Positions 52,118 to 60,818 of a DNA stretch of 64,000 nucleotides are shown here, piece by piece. The notes under the pieces are model-generated. The model did no database searches. It had not been told where the DNA came from and saw only the letters and a list, made by a program, of their open reading frames with translations. Source of the stretch: Chloroflexota bacterium. Its GTDB lineage: Bacteria; Chloroflexota; Dehalococcoidia; Lucifugimonadales; JACPCK01. The stretch covers positions 1 to 64,000 of the forward strand of contig JACPCK010000039.1 in NCBI GenBank assembly GCA_016179845.1, read 5' to 3'. The first letter of the stretch is position 1. Every line of letters starts with the position of its first letter. The position numbers were made by a program, and so were the translations under genes.

Positions 52118-52723
52118 TCAGGGAGGCAGGATCCCTTCTATGAATATGCGCAGTGTGCCCAAGTTGAGCAGCCCTACCTGCCGGCGCACTATGGTACCCC
52201 TGCTATCGATGAAGAGGGTGGTAGGCAATAGCTTGACGGCGAAGAGGGCACTCACCTGGTCCGTAGAGTCCACGGAGATGGGGTAGCTGACCCCTATCTT
52301 CTCCGCAAACTCCCTCGCGGAAGCCTCCCTGTCGGCCACAGCGATACCGATGATCATCACCCCTCGGCCCTTGTACTCACGCCATACCTGCTCCAGGTCA
52401 GGCATCTCCTTGCGGCACGGCGCGCACCAGGAGGCCCAGAAGTTGAGGACTACGCCTTTCCCCCGCAGGTCTTTCAAGGAGATGACGCTGCCGTCCAGAA
52501 GGATCAGCTTCACATCAGGCACCTGCTGGCCTACTTCTGTCCCCTCACCGGGCCCAAGAGGGGGTATGTAAGACTGGGCGGGCCCCGCTGGAGTGGGCAG
52601 GGCGAGGGCCTCTGGGGTCGGCACGGGCGCGGCGACGAGCCCTCGTGGAGGGCGGGGCCCGCCCCGCAGGCACCCGCCAAGAAGTAGGGTCAGGAGCACA
52701 AGGAACACGCTCACGTAGGTCAT
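52118..52723 (-). CDS. TlpA-like thioredoxin lipoprotein
   Basis: 201 residues. Lipobox LLLGGC (C18), Pro-rich linker to ~60, then a TlpA/ResA-type thioredoxin domain with NFWASWCAPCRKEMP (C100, C103) and the cis-Pro block KLLPTTLFID. It is a membrane-anchored extracytoplasmic thiol oxidoreductase, probably reducing cytochrome-c or other envelope cysteines. It shares a transcript direction with a lipoprotein cytochrome c 0.7 kb upstream, which fits a cytochrome maturation role (inference). Confidence 0.9.
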   Translation of the reverse strand: MTYVSVFLVLLTLLLGGCLRGGPRPPRGLVAAPVPTPEALALPTPAGPAQSYIPPLGPGEGTEVGQQVPDVKLILLDGSVISLKDLRGKGVVLNFWASWCAPCRKEMPDLEQVWREYKGRGVMIIGIAVADREASAREFAEKIGVSYPISVDSTDQVSALFAVKLLPTTLFIDSRGTIVRRQVGLLNLGTLRIFIEGILPP

Positions 52724-52800
52724 AGGCTATCTGGACAATGATAGCCCATTTGCTGTGCGGCGTCAGCGGCCGGGGTGAGACTAGGAGACGTGCAGGTCCG

Positions 52801-53397
52801 TCAGCGCACCTCGAAGGGCAGGACCGCAACCAGCACATCGCTCACCCAGGCCCTGTATTCATAGCTGCCCGGGGGCAAGGTAACCGGAGAGCACCCTATT
52901 CTTTCCCCCGTCCCCGAGATGGGTGGGGTCACCTCTGCTTTAAGTCTAACGTATTCCTGTCTCTGCGTGTCGTAGATGGCCTCTGTGACCTGGGCAGGTA
53001 GTTTGATGACCTCAAAGATGACGCACATCTGGCGACTGCCCGTGAAAGTGCTGGTGTAAGTAGGACAACTGCCCGGCCCAGCTTGGGCGCCAATGGGTAG
53101 CTCGGCAAGGCTTATCTTCTTGAAGTAGATGGCAAAGGTGGCTCTGTCGGGCTGTTTCGAAAGGGTCGGCGTCATCACACCTGTAGGCGTTATCACAATC
53201 GTCTCTGTTGACGTCATCACAACTATAGGCGTTGGCACGATCGTCACAGGCGGTGTGCTGGCTAGTGTAGGGGGAGGGGTATTGAGAGGGGGGGCAGTCG
53301 GGTATGGCGTTGGGGCTGGAGCCTGCCTACAAGCTGACACCAGCAGAGCGACTACGAGTAGGAATAGGAGCCCCCTAGCTGTGATATTGCCGGCCAT
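52801..53397 (-). CDS. lipoprotein of unknown function with Pro/Thr-rich linker
   Basis: ~198 residues from ATG 53397 (GAGGGGG upstream). Signal peptide with lipobox VSAC (C23), a long linker rich in Pro/Thr/Val (~26-75), then a C-terminal domain beginning DRATFAIYFKKISLAELPIG and ending GSYEYRAWVSDVLVAVLPFEVR. The domain looks beta-rich and has four Cys that could form disulfides. No family recognised. It is the fourth of five consecutive exported proteins. Confidence 0.7.
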   Translation of the reverse strand: MAGNITARGLLFLLVVALLVSACRQAPAPTPYPTAPPLNTPPPTLASTPPVTIVPTPIVVMTSTETIVITPTGVMTPTLSKQPDRATFAIYFKKISLAELPIGAQAGPGSCPTYTSTFTGSRQMCVIFEVIKLPAQVTEAIYDTQRQEYVRLKAEVTPPISGTGERIGCSPVTLPPGSYEYRAWVSDVLVAVLPFEVR

Positions 53398-53404
53398 TAC
53401 CCCC

Positions 53405-53818
53405 TCACTTTCTCGGCAGGTCTCCTTGCCCCAGGCTCTTGATGAAGGCAAGCAGGGGCTCGATCTCTCGATCGGAGGTAGGGAGCAGGACGGGCATCAC
53501 CACCTGCCACCCTGCTACTACCCTGGCGGTAGGGTTCCTGATGGACTCTCGAATGTACTGCTCCTCGGCTATGATCTTGGAACCGTCGGTGAACACCAGT
53601 TCGCTGCCGTAGAGCCCCTTCCAGGTGGGCCCATACAGGATGCTCCCATCCAGGCTATGGCAGGCCACACAGCCGTAGCGCTCCGCGACGGCCTTTCCCT
53701 CAGCCACTGGGTCGGGTCCCGGCGACGCCGGAGGCGTCGCCGGAGAGGGGCTGCTGCAAGCGGCAAGGGTTAGCAGCCACAGCGCTATGGCTACTGCTCC
53801 CCAGGCTCGCCACTTCAT
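53405..53818 (-). CDS. lipoprotein c-type cytochrome (monoheme)
   Basis: 137 residues. Lipobox LTLAAC (C21), short Pro-rich linker, then a class I cytochrome c with RYGCVACHSLDG (C50, C53, H54) and axial Met M108 in WQVVMPVL. The pattern GPTWKGLYGSEL...YIRESIRNP resembles the cytochrome domain found on subunit II of caa3-type oxidases, here as a separate lipoprotein. It is an extracytoplasmic electron carrier. It lies 10 bp after the duplicated-domain lipoprotein. Confidence 0.92.
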   Translation of the reverse strand: MKWRAWGAVAIALWLLTLAACSSPSPATPPASPGPDPVAEGKAVAERYGCVACHSLDGSILYGPTWKGLYGSELVFTDGSKIIAEEQYIRESIRNPTARVVAGWQVVMPVLLPTSDREIEPLLAFIKSLGQGDLPRK

Positions 53819-53828
53819 GCCAGCCCGC

Positions 53829-55373
53829 TTACTCGGTAATGGTCACGGTGAGGCGAAACACCGGCTGCACCCCGCCCGGGTGGTCACGGTTGTTCAGGTC
53901 AGGCAAGAGGTAGATGTCCGGTGTGGGGTCCGTGCCACCGTACACGGTGGGATACATGTCGATGGTATGAGGCCCCGGGCCGCCTGTCGCGGGCAAGAGC
54001 AGGTCCACGTAGCCCGAAGCGCTAAAGCCGCAGACAAACCCCACAAGAGCATTGTCGTAGACCACGGCATAGGCCTTGTCCTGGATCGTCCATCCTTGCC
54101 CCTTTACCCGAATACTGATCTTCTCGCCAGCCCGCACCCGCTCGGTGAACTCGACCACAGAAGCATAGATGAAGTAATAGCCCTCGGCCTTTTTGTCGCC
54201 ACTCACCGCATTGATGCGGTGGGAGCCACCGAAGTCCTGCGGGACAGTGACCTCCGCACTGAACCGGCCAGAGGCGTCGGCTGTGGCCGGTGGGAGGTCT
54301 CTTACGGCCTCTTCCTGGCCCTCGAAGATGCCCCTGGGAGTGACCTGGCGTCCGGTTCGGGTGGCCCACGTCAACTGGACCGGCTGGCCAGGCGGGAAAC
54401 CATCGCCCTGCACGGTGAACCGGGAGCCGACAATCCCCTTCTCAGGCGACAGGCTGAGGCGCGCACCCCCTGAGGACTTGGCTGCCGGGGCGGGGGGCAG
54501 GACCTCCTCCGGCTTGGGATCAGCCCAGATGCTCGGGGCCTGGTAGACGCCTTCCGTCACGTTGATGGTGAAGGTGTTGGGCTCGGGGATAGGCCCAAAG
54601 GGTCCCTGATGGGAGTTCAGGAATGGGACGCTGAGGAAACCACGCCAGATCTTGAGCACATGTGGGCCGGACCCCCCCGAGATGCGGAGCTGAGAAGTAG
54701 AGGAGCCTTTGGTACTCACACCCATTATGTAGCCTGTGTAGCTGTTGTCCCAGGACACGTGGTACAGCTCCGGGAGAAACCGGCCCTGCCCCGTGACCCT
54801 GATGGTCAAGGGCGTTCCCACGGGCCCCGATCTCGGGGAAACGCTGAAGGTCGCGGTGATGTTGAAGGCATTCTTCGTGGCGTATTTCCCATCGACCCGG
54901 GCGACAATGTCATGCCAGCCGCCAAAGTCCTCGGGGACTGTGAAGGTGGTGCGGAAGGCCCCGCTGGCGTCGCTCCTCACCTTGGGCAGGTCCAGGAAGC
55001 GAGCTTTATAGCGGGGGCCAGCGAGCATCAGGTTCTCCTCCTCAAAGAGCCAGCTTCCGTCAAAGGTCTGCCAGGCCAGGGCCACCTCCTGATTTCCTGG
55101 GAAACCACTACCGGTAACGGCGATGGTTGTGCCGAGAGGGCCCCGGTACTTGTCGAACTCCAGCTTTGAACCTGGGTAAGCGGTCTGCTCCCCTGGCGTG
55201 GGGGTTGCAGCCGAGGTCCCGGCGCTAGGGGCAGTCGCTGTGGCTGTCGGCTGGACGGAGGAGATGGTGGAGGTGGCCTGGGGGGACTGACAGCCCAAGG
55301 CCACCAGCAGCAACAACACTGGCCACAGCGCCCCCAGGAGCCAGCGAACCTTCGCGAAGACGGTCAAGGCCAT
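53829..55373 (-). CDS. lipoprotein with a tandemly duplicated two-part beta domain
   Basis: 514 residues. Lipobox VALGC (C28), then a Thr/Ser/Pro linker to ~65. Two long repeats follow, ~75-290 and ~305-500. Each has a GxxGxxxxVxGxGFPxxQ strand start, a 'DASGxFxxxxTVPxDFGG' turn, a GxxIxIRVxGQG second subdomain, and an SGGSGPH/TGGPGPHxI hairpin. This gives four Ig-like beta sandwiches in a 2x2 order, reminiscent of IPT/TIG or filamin-type modules. No enzymatic motif is seen; a binding or structural envelope role is likely. Central gene of the lipoprotein cluster. Confidence 0.75.
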   Translation of the reverse strand: MALTVFAKVRWLLGALWPVLLLLVALGCQSPQATSTISSVQPTATATAPSAGTSAATPTPGEQTAYPGSKLEFDKYRGPLGTTIAVTGSGFPGNQEVALAWQTFDGSWLFEEENLMLAGPRYKARFLDLPKVRSDASGAFRTTFTVPEDFGGWHDIVARVDGKYATKNAFNITATFSVSPRSGPVGTPLTIRVTGQGRFLPELYHVSWDNSYTGYIMGVSTKGSSTSQLRISGGSGPHVLKIWRGFLSVPFLNSHQGPFGPIPEPNTFTINVTEGVYQAPSIWADPKPEEVLPPAPAAKSSGGARLSLSPEKGIVGSRFTVQGDGFPPGQPVQLTWATRTGRQVTPRGIFEGQEEAVRDLPPATADASGRFSAEVTVPQDFGGSHRINAVSGDKKAEGYYFIYASVVEFTERVRAGEKISIRVKGQGWTIQDKAYAVVYDNALVGFVCGFSASGYVDLLLPATGGPGPHTIDMYPTVYGGTDPTPDIYLLPDLNNRDHPGGVQPVFRLTVTITE

Positions 55374-55393
55374 TCTTCGTGCCTCCTCGTTGC

Positions 55394-56209
55394 CTATTCC
55401 ACGATGGTCAGGACACCAGAAGTACCAAGTCCAGTATTCTCCCTGAAGGTCCCGGTCTTGCCGTCCACGGTCACGACCTCCATGGTGTAGTCAAGGATGC
55501 CAAGGGGGTAGTCCAGAGGAATGTCCCAGGACGTCGTCCAGAAGGCGCGGATGTTTTCTCCCGAGCCGTGGGCGCCGAACTTCATTGCAATAACTTCCCC
55601 ACTGGGCAGCTTGACGACAAAGGTCTTTACGGCAGCGGTCTGAAGGACCTTCCCTGAGGAGGTGTCCACAATCTCAGCTCGCCAGAGGAGCTTCAGGCCG
55701 CGCTTGAAGAGGCTTGTCCGGGTGCAGGAGGCGGTGGCAGCTATGTTGTACTTGCTCACGCTGGCCGTGGCGGTATCAGCATAGAAAGCGATAGGCACGA
55801 CCCTGGCCGCAGGAATGGGCTTGGGCGTAGCCGTTGGGCCTGGCGTGGGCGATGGACCAGGCGTGGCGGTGGGCCTGGGGGTTGGCGTCACAATAGCCAT
55901 GATGACCGACTTCCCAGGTACAGTTTGCTGCTGGAGTTGGCTGACCTGTTGCTGGAGGTTTTTGACGTCCTGATCCTTGGCAGCAATCTGCTGCTGGGCA
56001 GCCGTCCCCTGCTGCTCCGCCGTGGTCAACCTTTGCTGAAGGTTGGCGACCTCCGCTGCCTTGGCGCTCACCTGCTGCTGCTCTTCGCCGAGCTGTTTCT
56101 TAACCGAGTCGTACTCGCCTTTGGAGACCCCGCAGGCAGTAAGGGCCGCCAGTGAGAGTACCATCAAAGCTACCAGCAGCGACTTCCGGGTATTCACTAC
56201 GCTCCACAT
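55394..56209 (-). CDS. coiled-coil lipoprotein with Pro/Thr linker
   Basis: ~271 residues from ATG 56209, behind AGGAGG. Lipobox LTAC (C26), then a long Gln/Ala-rich coiled coil (~30-100, EVANLQQRLTTAEQQGTA...), a Pro/Thr-rich linker (~108-135) and a C-terminal ~130-residue domain ending in TSGVLTIVE. Such coiled coils often span the periplasm-equivalent space or bind the wall. Function unknown. First gene of the cluster, ~220 nt downstream of a consensus promoter. Confidence 0.8.
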   Translation of the reverse strand: MWSVVNTRKSLLVALMVLSLAALTACGVSKGEYDSVKKQLGEEQQQVSAKAAEVANLQQRLTTAEQQGTAAQQQIAAKDQDVKNLQQQVSQLQQQTVPGKSVIMAIVTPTPRPTATPGPSPTPGPTATPKPIPAARVVPIAFYADTATASVSKYNIAATASCTRTSLFKRGLKLLWRAEIVDTSSGKVLQTAAVKTFVVKLPSGEVIAMKFGAHGSGENIRAFWTTSWDIPLDYPLGILDYTMEVVTVDGKTGTFRENTGLGTSGVLTIVE

Positions 56210-56251
56210 ACAGTGTCCTCCTGAACAGCTATTCACTCGATAAAAGCACAA

Positions 56252-56433
56252 GCCTGAAACCCCAAATGTGAATCTACCCCTACTTTCACCTCCTTACTAG
56301 GCGACGCCTAACCTATTCTCAAGGGCGGCACCCCTCTGAACCGTGTAGAGAGTTGCATGGTGCCAATTATATGTGCTTTCTGTCACATCTCTACCCTGTG
56401 CCGACCCTCCTATTAGTGAGTGATTTCACGAAT
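56252..56433. other. long leader of the lipoprotein operon
   Basis: Between the promoter at 56434-56463 and the first gene lies a ~220-nt leader. I see no obvious riboswitch or terminator in it. Confidence 0.4.
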
Positions 56434-56463
56434 ACTATAAAACAGCATCCAGCCCGATGTCAA
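56434..56463 (-). promoter_or_regulatory. promoter of the lipoprotein cluster
   Basis: Minus strand: TTGACA (56463-56458), 18-bp spacer, TATAGT (56439-56434). Confidence 0.75.
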
Positions 56464-56507
56464 GACCAGGGCCGCCTTCTCTTGTGTCGGGCCCCCAAGC
56501 GCGCGTG

Positions 56508-56536
56508 TTGACGCACGACACGTAGAAGCCTAGAAT
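56508..56536 (+). promoter_or_regulatory. rplU promoter
   Basis: TTGACG (56508-56513), 17-bp spacer, TAGAAT (56531-56536), then a ~14-nt leader before ATG 56557. Divergent from the lipoprotein promoter. Confidence 0.75.
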
Positions 56537-56556
56537 AGTTGGGCAGGTGCGACGAA

Positions 56557-56895
56557 ATGAGTACATACGCTGTGTTGAAGATAGGGGGCAGGGAGTACCG
56601 GGTGAGCCCGGGGGACCTGCTCTACCTGGAGCAGGTCGGCGGTCAGGCTGGCTTCGTGATGGAGTTGGGTAACGTCCTTCTGGTGTCGAAGGAAGGACAG
56701 CTTAAAATAGGCACGCCCACCATTGGCGGCGCAAAGGTGCTGGTGGAGGTAAGGGAGCACCTGAAGGGGCCCAAGGCGGTGGCCTTCAAGTACAAAGCAA
56801 AGACACGCTTCCGCCGCAAGACGGGCCACAGGCAGCCCATGACCCGCCTGCTCGTCAAGGAGATCAGGCTGGAAGGGGAGGAAGGAGGTCAGTAG
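56557..56895 (+). CDS. rplU: 50S ribosomal protein L21
   Basis: 112 residues: [24 protein letters not shown] at the N-terminus and the RNA-binding [20 protein letters not shown] block typical of L21 (family KRYRRKxGHRQ). It is 18 bases downstream of an earlier in-frame start at 56539, but ATG 56557 fits the family and has AGGTG upstream. Followed by rpmA with a 1-base overlap (TAGTG), as in most bacteria. Confidence 0.96.
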   Translation: MSTYAVLKIGGREYRVSPGDLLYLEQVGGQAGFVMELGNVLLVSKEGQLKIGTPTIGGAKVLVEVREHLKGPKAVAFKYKAKTRFRRKTGHRQPMTRLLVKEIRLEGEEGGQ

Positions 56896-57161
56896 TGGCC
56901 CATAAGAAAGGCGGAGGCAGCACTCGCAATGGTAGGGACAGCAACTCCCAACGTCTGGGGGTCAAGCTCTACAGCGGCCAGTTCGTGAGGGCTGGGGGCA
57001 TCATCGTGCGGCAGAGGGGTACCAGGATAATGCCGGGCAGGAACGTGGCCCTGGGGAGGGACCACACCATCTTTGCCACTTCTGACGGGCTGGTGAGGTT
57101 CGAGGCTGCTACCAGAGAGAAGAGACGGGTCAGCGTCTACCCTGTGGCGGAGAGCCAATGA
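56895..57161 (+). CDS. rpmA: 50S ribosomal protein L27
   Basis: 88 residues: [24 protein letters not shown] start, then [10 protein letters not shown] and [12 protein letters not shown]. The N-terminus reaches the peptidyl-transferase centre. GTG start overlaps the rplU stop by one base; AGGAGG is upstream. Overlaps rpmE by 4 bp. Confidence 0.97.
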   Translation: MAHKKGGGSTRNGRDSNSQRLGVKLYSGQFVRAGGIIVRQRGTRIMPGRNVALGRDHTIFATSDGLVRFEAATREKRRVSVYPVAESQ

Positions 57162-57364
57162 AAGCCAAGATCCATCCTGAGTTCCATCCCAACGCCGTCA
57201 TAACCTGCGTCTGCGGCAACACCTTCACTGCCGGGTCCACCAAGCCCGCCATGCGCGTGGAGCTGTGCAGCCGCTGTCACCCCTTTTTCACCGGGGAGCA
57301 GCGCATAGTGGACACTGAGGGGCGGGTGGAGCGCTTCAAGCGAAGGTTTAACCTGGACCGGTAG
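57158..57364 (+). CDS. rpmE: 50S ribosomal protein L31 (zinc-binding type)
   Basis: 68 residues: [21 protein letters not shown], with four Cys in CVCG and CSRCHP that bind zinc, and the family tail [12 protein letters not shown]. The zinc-containing (C+) form. It overlaps rpmA (ATGA) and ends the ribosomal-protein operon before a terminator-like hairpin. Confidence 0.96.
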   Translation: MKAKIHPEFHPNAVITCVCGNTFTAGSTKPAMRVELCSRCHPFFTGEQRIVDTEGRVERFKRRFNLDR

Positions 57365-57379
57365 CCTTGAATCGAGGGA

Positions 57380-57408
57380 AGGGGTGACAAGCTCACCTCT
57401 TTTTATTT
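57380..57408 (+). terminator. terminator after rpmE, abutting the next start codon
   Basis: Eight-bp stem (57380-57387 with 57393-57400, one G-T pair, loop of 5) then TTTTATTT. It ends only 4 nt before GTG 57412. Confidence 0.65.
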
Positions 57409-57411
57409 GAA

Positions 57412-58380
57412 GTGGTTCCGAAGCATTTCTTCTACTACGGCGGCCAGGCGGTCATTGAGGGTGTCCTTATCCGGGGACAGCGGTGTGCTGCCATGGCGGT
57501 GCGCCGTCCCAGCGGCGAGATAGAGACCCTCTATCTACCTCTGAGCTCCCTCTACTCTGGCCCCCTGCGGCGAGTACCCCTGCTGCGAGGCGTGCTGGTC
57601 CTAGTGGAGACCCTGGTTATGGGATTCAGGGCCCTCCAGCGCTCCACGGCCATTGCCTACTCCCAGGCTGGAGAGGAGCTCTCGGGGCCGGGCCTGGCCC
57701 TCTCAGGCATTCTAGCCCTGGTCATAGCCATCTCCCTGTTCTTCCTCCTGCCTCTCCTCCTGGCCCGCTCCCTAGGCGGGTTTTTGAATTCGACGCTGCT
57801 GGTTAACCTGGTGGAGGGCCTGATAAGGCTATTGCTCTTCCTGGGCTATATCAAGCTGATGGGCCTCATGGCTGAGGTGCGCCGGGTCTTCGCCTACCAT
57901 GGCGCCGAGCACATGACGATCCACGCCTACGAGGCGGGCGAGCCTCTGGTGGCGGAGAGGGTCCGCCGATTCTCTACCGCTCATCCCAGGTGTGGCACCG
58001 CCTTCCTGCTGGTGGTAATGGTGGTGTCGCTGGTGGTCTTTTCTATTCTGGGTCATCAGGACCTGCTGTGGAGCGCCCTCTACCGCGTGTTGCTGGTTCC
58101 CCTTATCGCCGCCGTGAGCTACGAGGTGATCCGGTGGAGCGGTGCCCACCAGGGGATGACCCTGGTCAGGCTCGTCACAGCGCCCAGCCTGGCCCTTCAG
58201 GCCCTTACGACCCGGCCTCCCGATGAGGGCCAGATCAGGGTAGCCATTGCTGCCATGGAGAAGGCCCTGGAAGGGGACGGTATTATGGCTCCGGCCACGG
58301 ACACCCCCACCTCAGGGCAGGAGAAAGTGACACCAGGCCCCGTTCAGCCCCAGGGGGATGCCGGCGACCCGAGCCCATAA
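57412..58380 (+). CDS. DUF1385 membrane protein
   Basis: 322 residues. Family start YYGGQAVIEGVLIRGQR and the core FAYHGAEHMTIHAYEAGEPL and STAHPRCGTAFLLVVM are typical of DUF1385 (YqhQ). About four to six transmembrane segments; C-terminus is polar and Pro-rich. The conserved His/Glu/Cys suggest a metalloenzyme-like site, but function is unknown. GTG 57412 has no ribosome binding site and comes just after a terminator-like hairpin. In many Gram-positive bacteria and Chloroflexota it stands near rpmE and prfA. Confidence 0.88.
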   Translation: MVPKHFFYYGGQAVIEGVLIRGQRCAAMAVRRPSGEIETLYLPLSSLYSGPLRRVPLLRGVLVLVETLVMGFRALQRSTAIAYSQAGEELSGPGLALSGILALVIAISLFFLLPLLLARSLGGFLNSTLLVNLVEGLIRLLLFLGYIKLMGLMAEVRRVFAYHGAEHMTIHAYEAGEPLVAERVRRFSTAHPRCGTAFLLVVMVVSLVVFSILGHQDLLWSALYRVLLVPLIAAVSYEVIRWSGAHQGMTLVRLVTAPSLALQALTTRPPDEGQIRVAIAAMEKALEGDGIMAPATDTPTSGQEKVTPGPVQPQGDAGDPSP

Positions 58381-58499
58381 GTCTTTCGGCTGCCCCATCA
58401 ACCCATCAGGCTGGCTCAGGGAAAGCCCGTTCCATTGTAGCTAGGCCCCCTAAGCTCGCTCACCCTGCGATCTGTTCGAGAAGCTCAGAGCAGCCGGGC

Positions 58500-60617
58500 T
58501 CAAGTAAGGTCGACCACGGTCCCCGAGGCATACCAGCTCAGCCACAGGAAAAGAACTAGGAGCAGCGTGGCCCCCACGGGCACCGAGGCCAGCAGCGCCC
58601 TGGAAGCGGTACGGGCCTGGTTCCGCAGGATGGACACGGCCAATACCACGCTCCAGACGAACCCCACGGCAAGAAGGAGAGCGGCCGCTGGCGTCACGAT
58701 GTTGAAGAACTCCAGGGCGTCATCGCCGAAGGCCAGTATGGCCGCACTGAACTCCAGCGGCAGGAAGATATAGCCTATGGTGGCTACACTGCGGAAGAAG
58801 GACAGCCCGGCTATTGGGGTCACCACAAGGCAAAGGGCTAGGAAGACCGCAGTTGCCCCGGCAATAAGCCCAAAGAAGAGGAGGGGGAAGGGGAGCTGGG
58901 CCAGGCCAAGAGAGCGGTGGCCGACGGCCATGTACATGCCCATAAGGCTGGCCACGTAGAGGGACTCCCACAGGTCGGGAGCATAGGGCCTCAGCAGCTC
59001 AGTGCCAGGAAAGCGCCAGCCCAGTCTCAGGGAGGCCTTCTCCGGCGGGCAGTTCACCACGCAGTTCCAGCACTTGGTGCAGTAACGATTGGACTCCAGC
59101 CTGCTGGGGTTAAGATACGCAGGACAACGGCCCGCGTAGGCAGTCCCTCTGAGACAGGGCTTGTCCTGGCAGGTAGCGCACACCGACAGGTTGGGCCTCA
59201 GCCCGAGAGGGCTCAGGCGGGTGATCCTCGCCAGCCAGCCCCCTACGGGGCAGATGTAGCGGCACCAGGTCCCCCGCCGGAAGGCCAGGCCAACCAGGAC
59301 GGCCACCCCGAGGATTGCCAAGAAGAGGAAAGCCCCGTACAGGGCTACCCGCTGCACCGGCCATAGCTTCACAAAGAAGGTGATTAGAATAAAGGTGGTA
59401 GGCAGGAGCCACCCTAAACGTACGTAAGGGGCTGTGGGCGTCCCTTTCCCCCTCAGCCTCTCAGCCAGGCCTCTGGCACCGTCGGTGGCCAGCCGCAGAG
59501 GGCAGAGCACCCCACACCAGACGCGCCCCAGGAGAACCGTCACCAAAGAGAGGAGAGGCAGCCAAACTATCCACATGACCAAGTTGAAGACGCTGTTCTC
59601 GTTCTCTCCACTCTGGAAGGGCCCCCAGCGGAGAAGGTCCTCGTTGTTGAAGGGGCCAATGTCTACCCTCGCCACGGCCACCAACAGCAGGAATATGAGT
59701 GCAAGACCCATCAGAGAAGGGACTAGGATAGTCAGCCAGGGCTTCCTCAGCAGCCGGTAAAGAGGGTGCGCGTAGTCTTTCCCGAGGGGTGTGAAGGGCT
59801 CCTCATACATGCCAAGCCTGGGCTTCCCACCCAGGTCCACGAATAGGGAGAGGACCAGGGCCATGTAGCCCAGGTAGAACATGGCCTGAAGGAGAGAGGG
59901 GATCGCCGTGTAGCCTAGCAAAGTCCCCAGAACTACACCCCCCACGCTACTGTCAGGGAGAAAGCCAGAGCTATCCCAGAGGCTAATAGTGCCGGGAAGA
60001 AGGCCGCCGCTCTGAAGGGCAAGAGTCGCCCTCCCCACTAAGCCCGCCGCAAAGAGTAAAAGGACCAACTCGGTGAGCTTCAGGAAGGTGGAGAGCTTCA
60101 AGAAGCGGCTCCCCCTGTAGACCAAGTAGCCCGCCATCAGAGCCAGTCCCAGGCCCACCCCTGCTCCAGCAAAGGTCCTCACCCCGGGTTCTACCGCCGC
60201 AATAGCCGAGAGGTATAGGGCCGCCTCGGCCCCCTCACGGAAGACCGCCAGGAAAGCGACGGAAACGATGGCCCGCCCAGAGCCCATCCCCAGGGCCGTC
60301 TGAACCTGACTTTGAATGGTCTCCCTAAGACGGCCCCGCTCGCGCCGCAACCACAGGAGCACGTAGGTGAGAACCGCCGCTGCCAGCAGCATCATGGCCC
60401 CCTCGAAAAGCTCCTCCGCACGGCCGCTCATGTTGCCCATGGTCAGGATTATGGCCGCAGCGAGAAGGAAGCTAGCCAAAAGGGCCAAGCCGACCCCTAG
60501 CCAAACATCTCGGAAATGCCGGCGGTTGTTGCTGCGAGCTAAATAGGCCAAGATGATCCCGATAAGGAGACTGGCTTCGAAGGCCTCCCGGGCAGTGATC
60601 ACTAGGGCAGCGATCAT
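58500..60617 (-). CDS. FTR1-type iron permease fused to a NapH/CcoG-like polyferredoxin
   Basis: 705 residues. N-terminal ~270 residues are the FTR1/EfeU permease with both REXXE iron motifs, REAFE (10-14) and REGAE (127-131). Then a linker with a membrane segment, and a second membrane domain with cysteine pairs CGVLCP (C368, C372) and CRYICP (C452, C456) of the NapH/CcoG type. Two [4Fe-4S] motifs follow: C480, C483, C488, C498 and C513, C516, C519, C523. Further membrane segments end the protein. FTR1 partners normally are separate; here the redox part is fused, suggesting coupled iron reduction or oxidation and transport. Divergent from the M16 gene. Confidence 0.9.
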   Translation of the reverse strand: MIAALVITAREAFEASLLIGIILAYLARSNNRRHFRDVWLGVGLALLASFLLAAAIILTMGNMSGRAEELFEGAMMLLAAAVLTYVLLWLRRERGRLRETIQSQVQTALGMGSGRAIVSVAFLAVFREGAEAALYLSAIAAVEPGVRTFAGAGVGLGLALMAGYLVYRGSRFLKLSTFLKLTELVLLLFAAGLVGRATLALQSGGLLPGTISLWDSSGFLPDSSVGGVVLGTLLGYTAIPSLLQAMFYLGYMALVLSLFVDLGGKPRLGMYEEPFTPLGKDYAHPLYRLLRKPWLTILVPSLMGLALIFLLLVAVARVDIGPFNNEDLLRWGPFQSGENENSVFNLVMWIVWLPLLSLVTVLLGRVWCGVLCPLRLATDGARGLAERLRGKGTPTAPYVRLGWLLPTTFILITFFVKLWPVQRVALYGAFLFLAILGVAVLVGLAFRRGTWCRYICPVGGWLARITRLSPLGLRPNLSVCATCQDKPCLRGTAYAGRCPAYLNPSRLESNRYCTKCWNCVVNCPPEKASLRLGWRFPGTELLRPYAPDLWESLYVASLMGMYMAVGHRSLGLAQLPFPLLFFGLIAGATAVFLALCLVVTPIAGLSFFRSVATIGYIFLPLEFSAAILAFGDDALEFFNIVTPAAALLLAVGFVWSVVLAVSILRNQARTASRALLASVPVGATLLLVLFLWLSWYASGTVVDLT

Positions 60618-60818
60618 GCATTTACACCCATATGCTCATAAGTGGGCCGAAACAAAATTATTCGTGCGCCCATTTCAATCTCTTATGTTACAGCGAGAAC
60701 GGAGACTCGCCATAATGCAAGTTCACCATTGGCATAAGCAAAATGCATCAAGCCTCCGGCCGCTTATTCCCAAGGGCAGGCCTGCCCACTTTGTGGTGAA
60801 GCTACGCCAGATTCGCCC

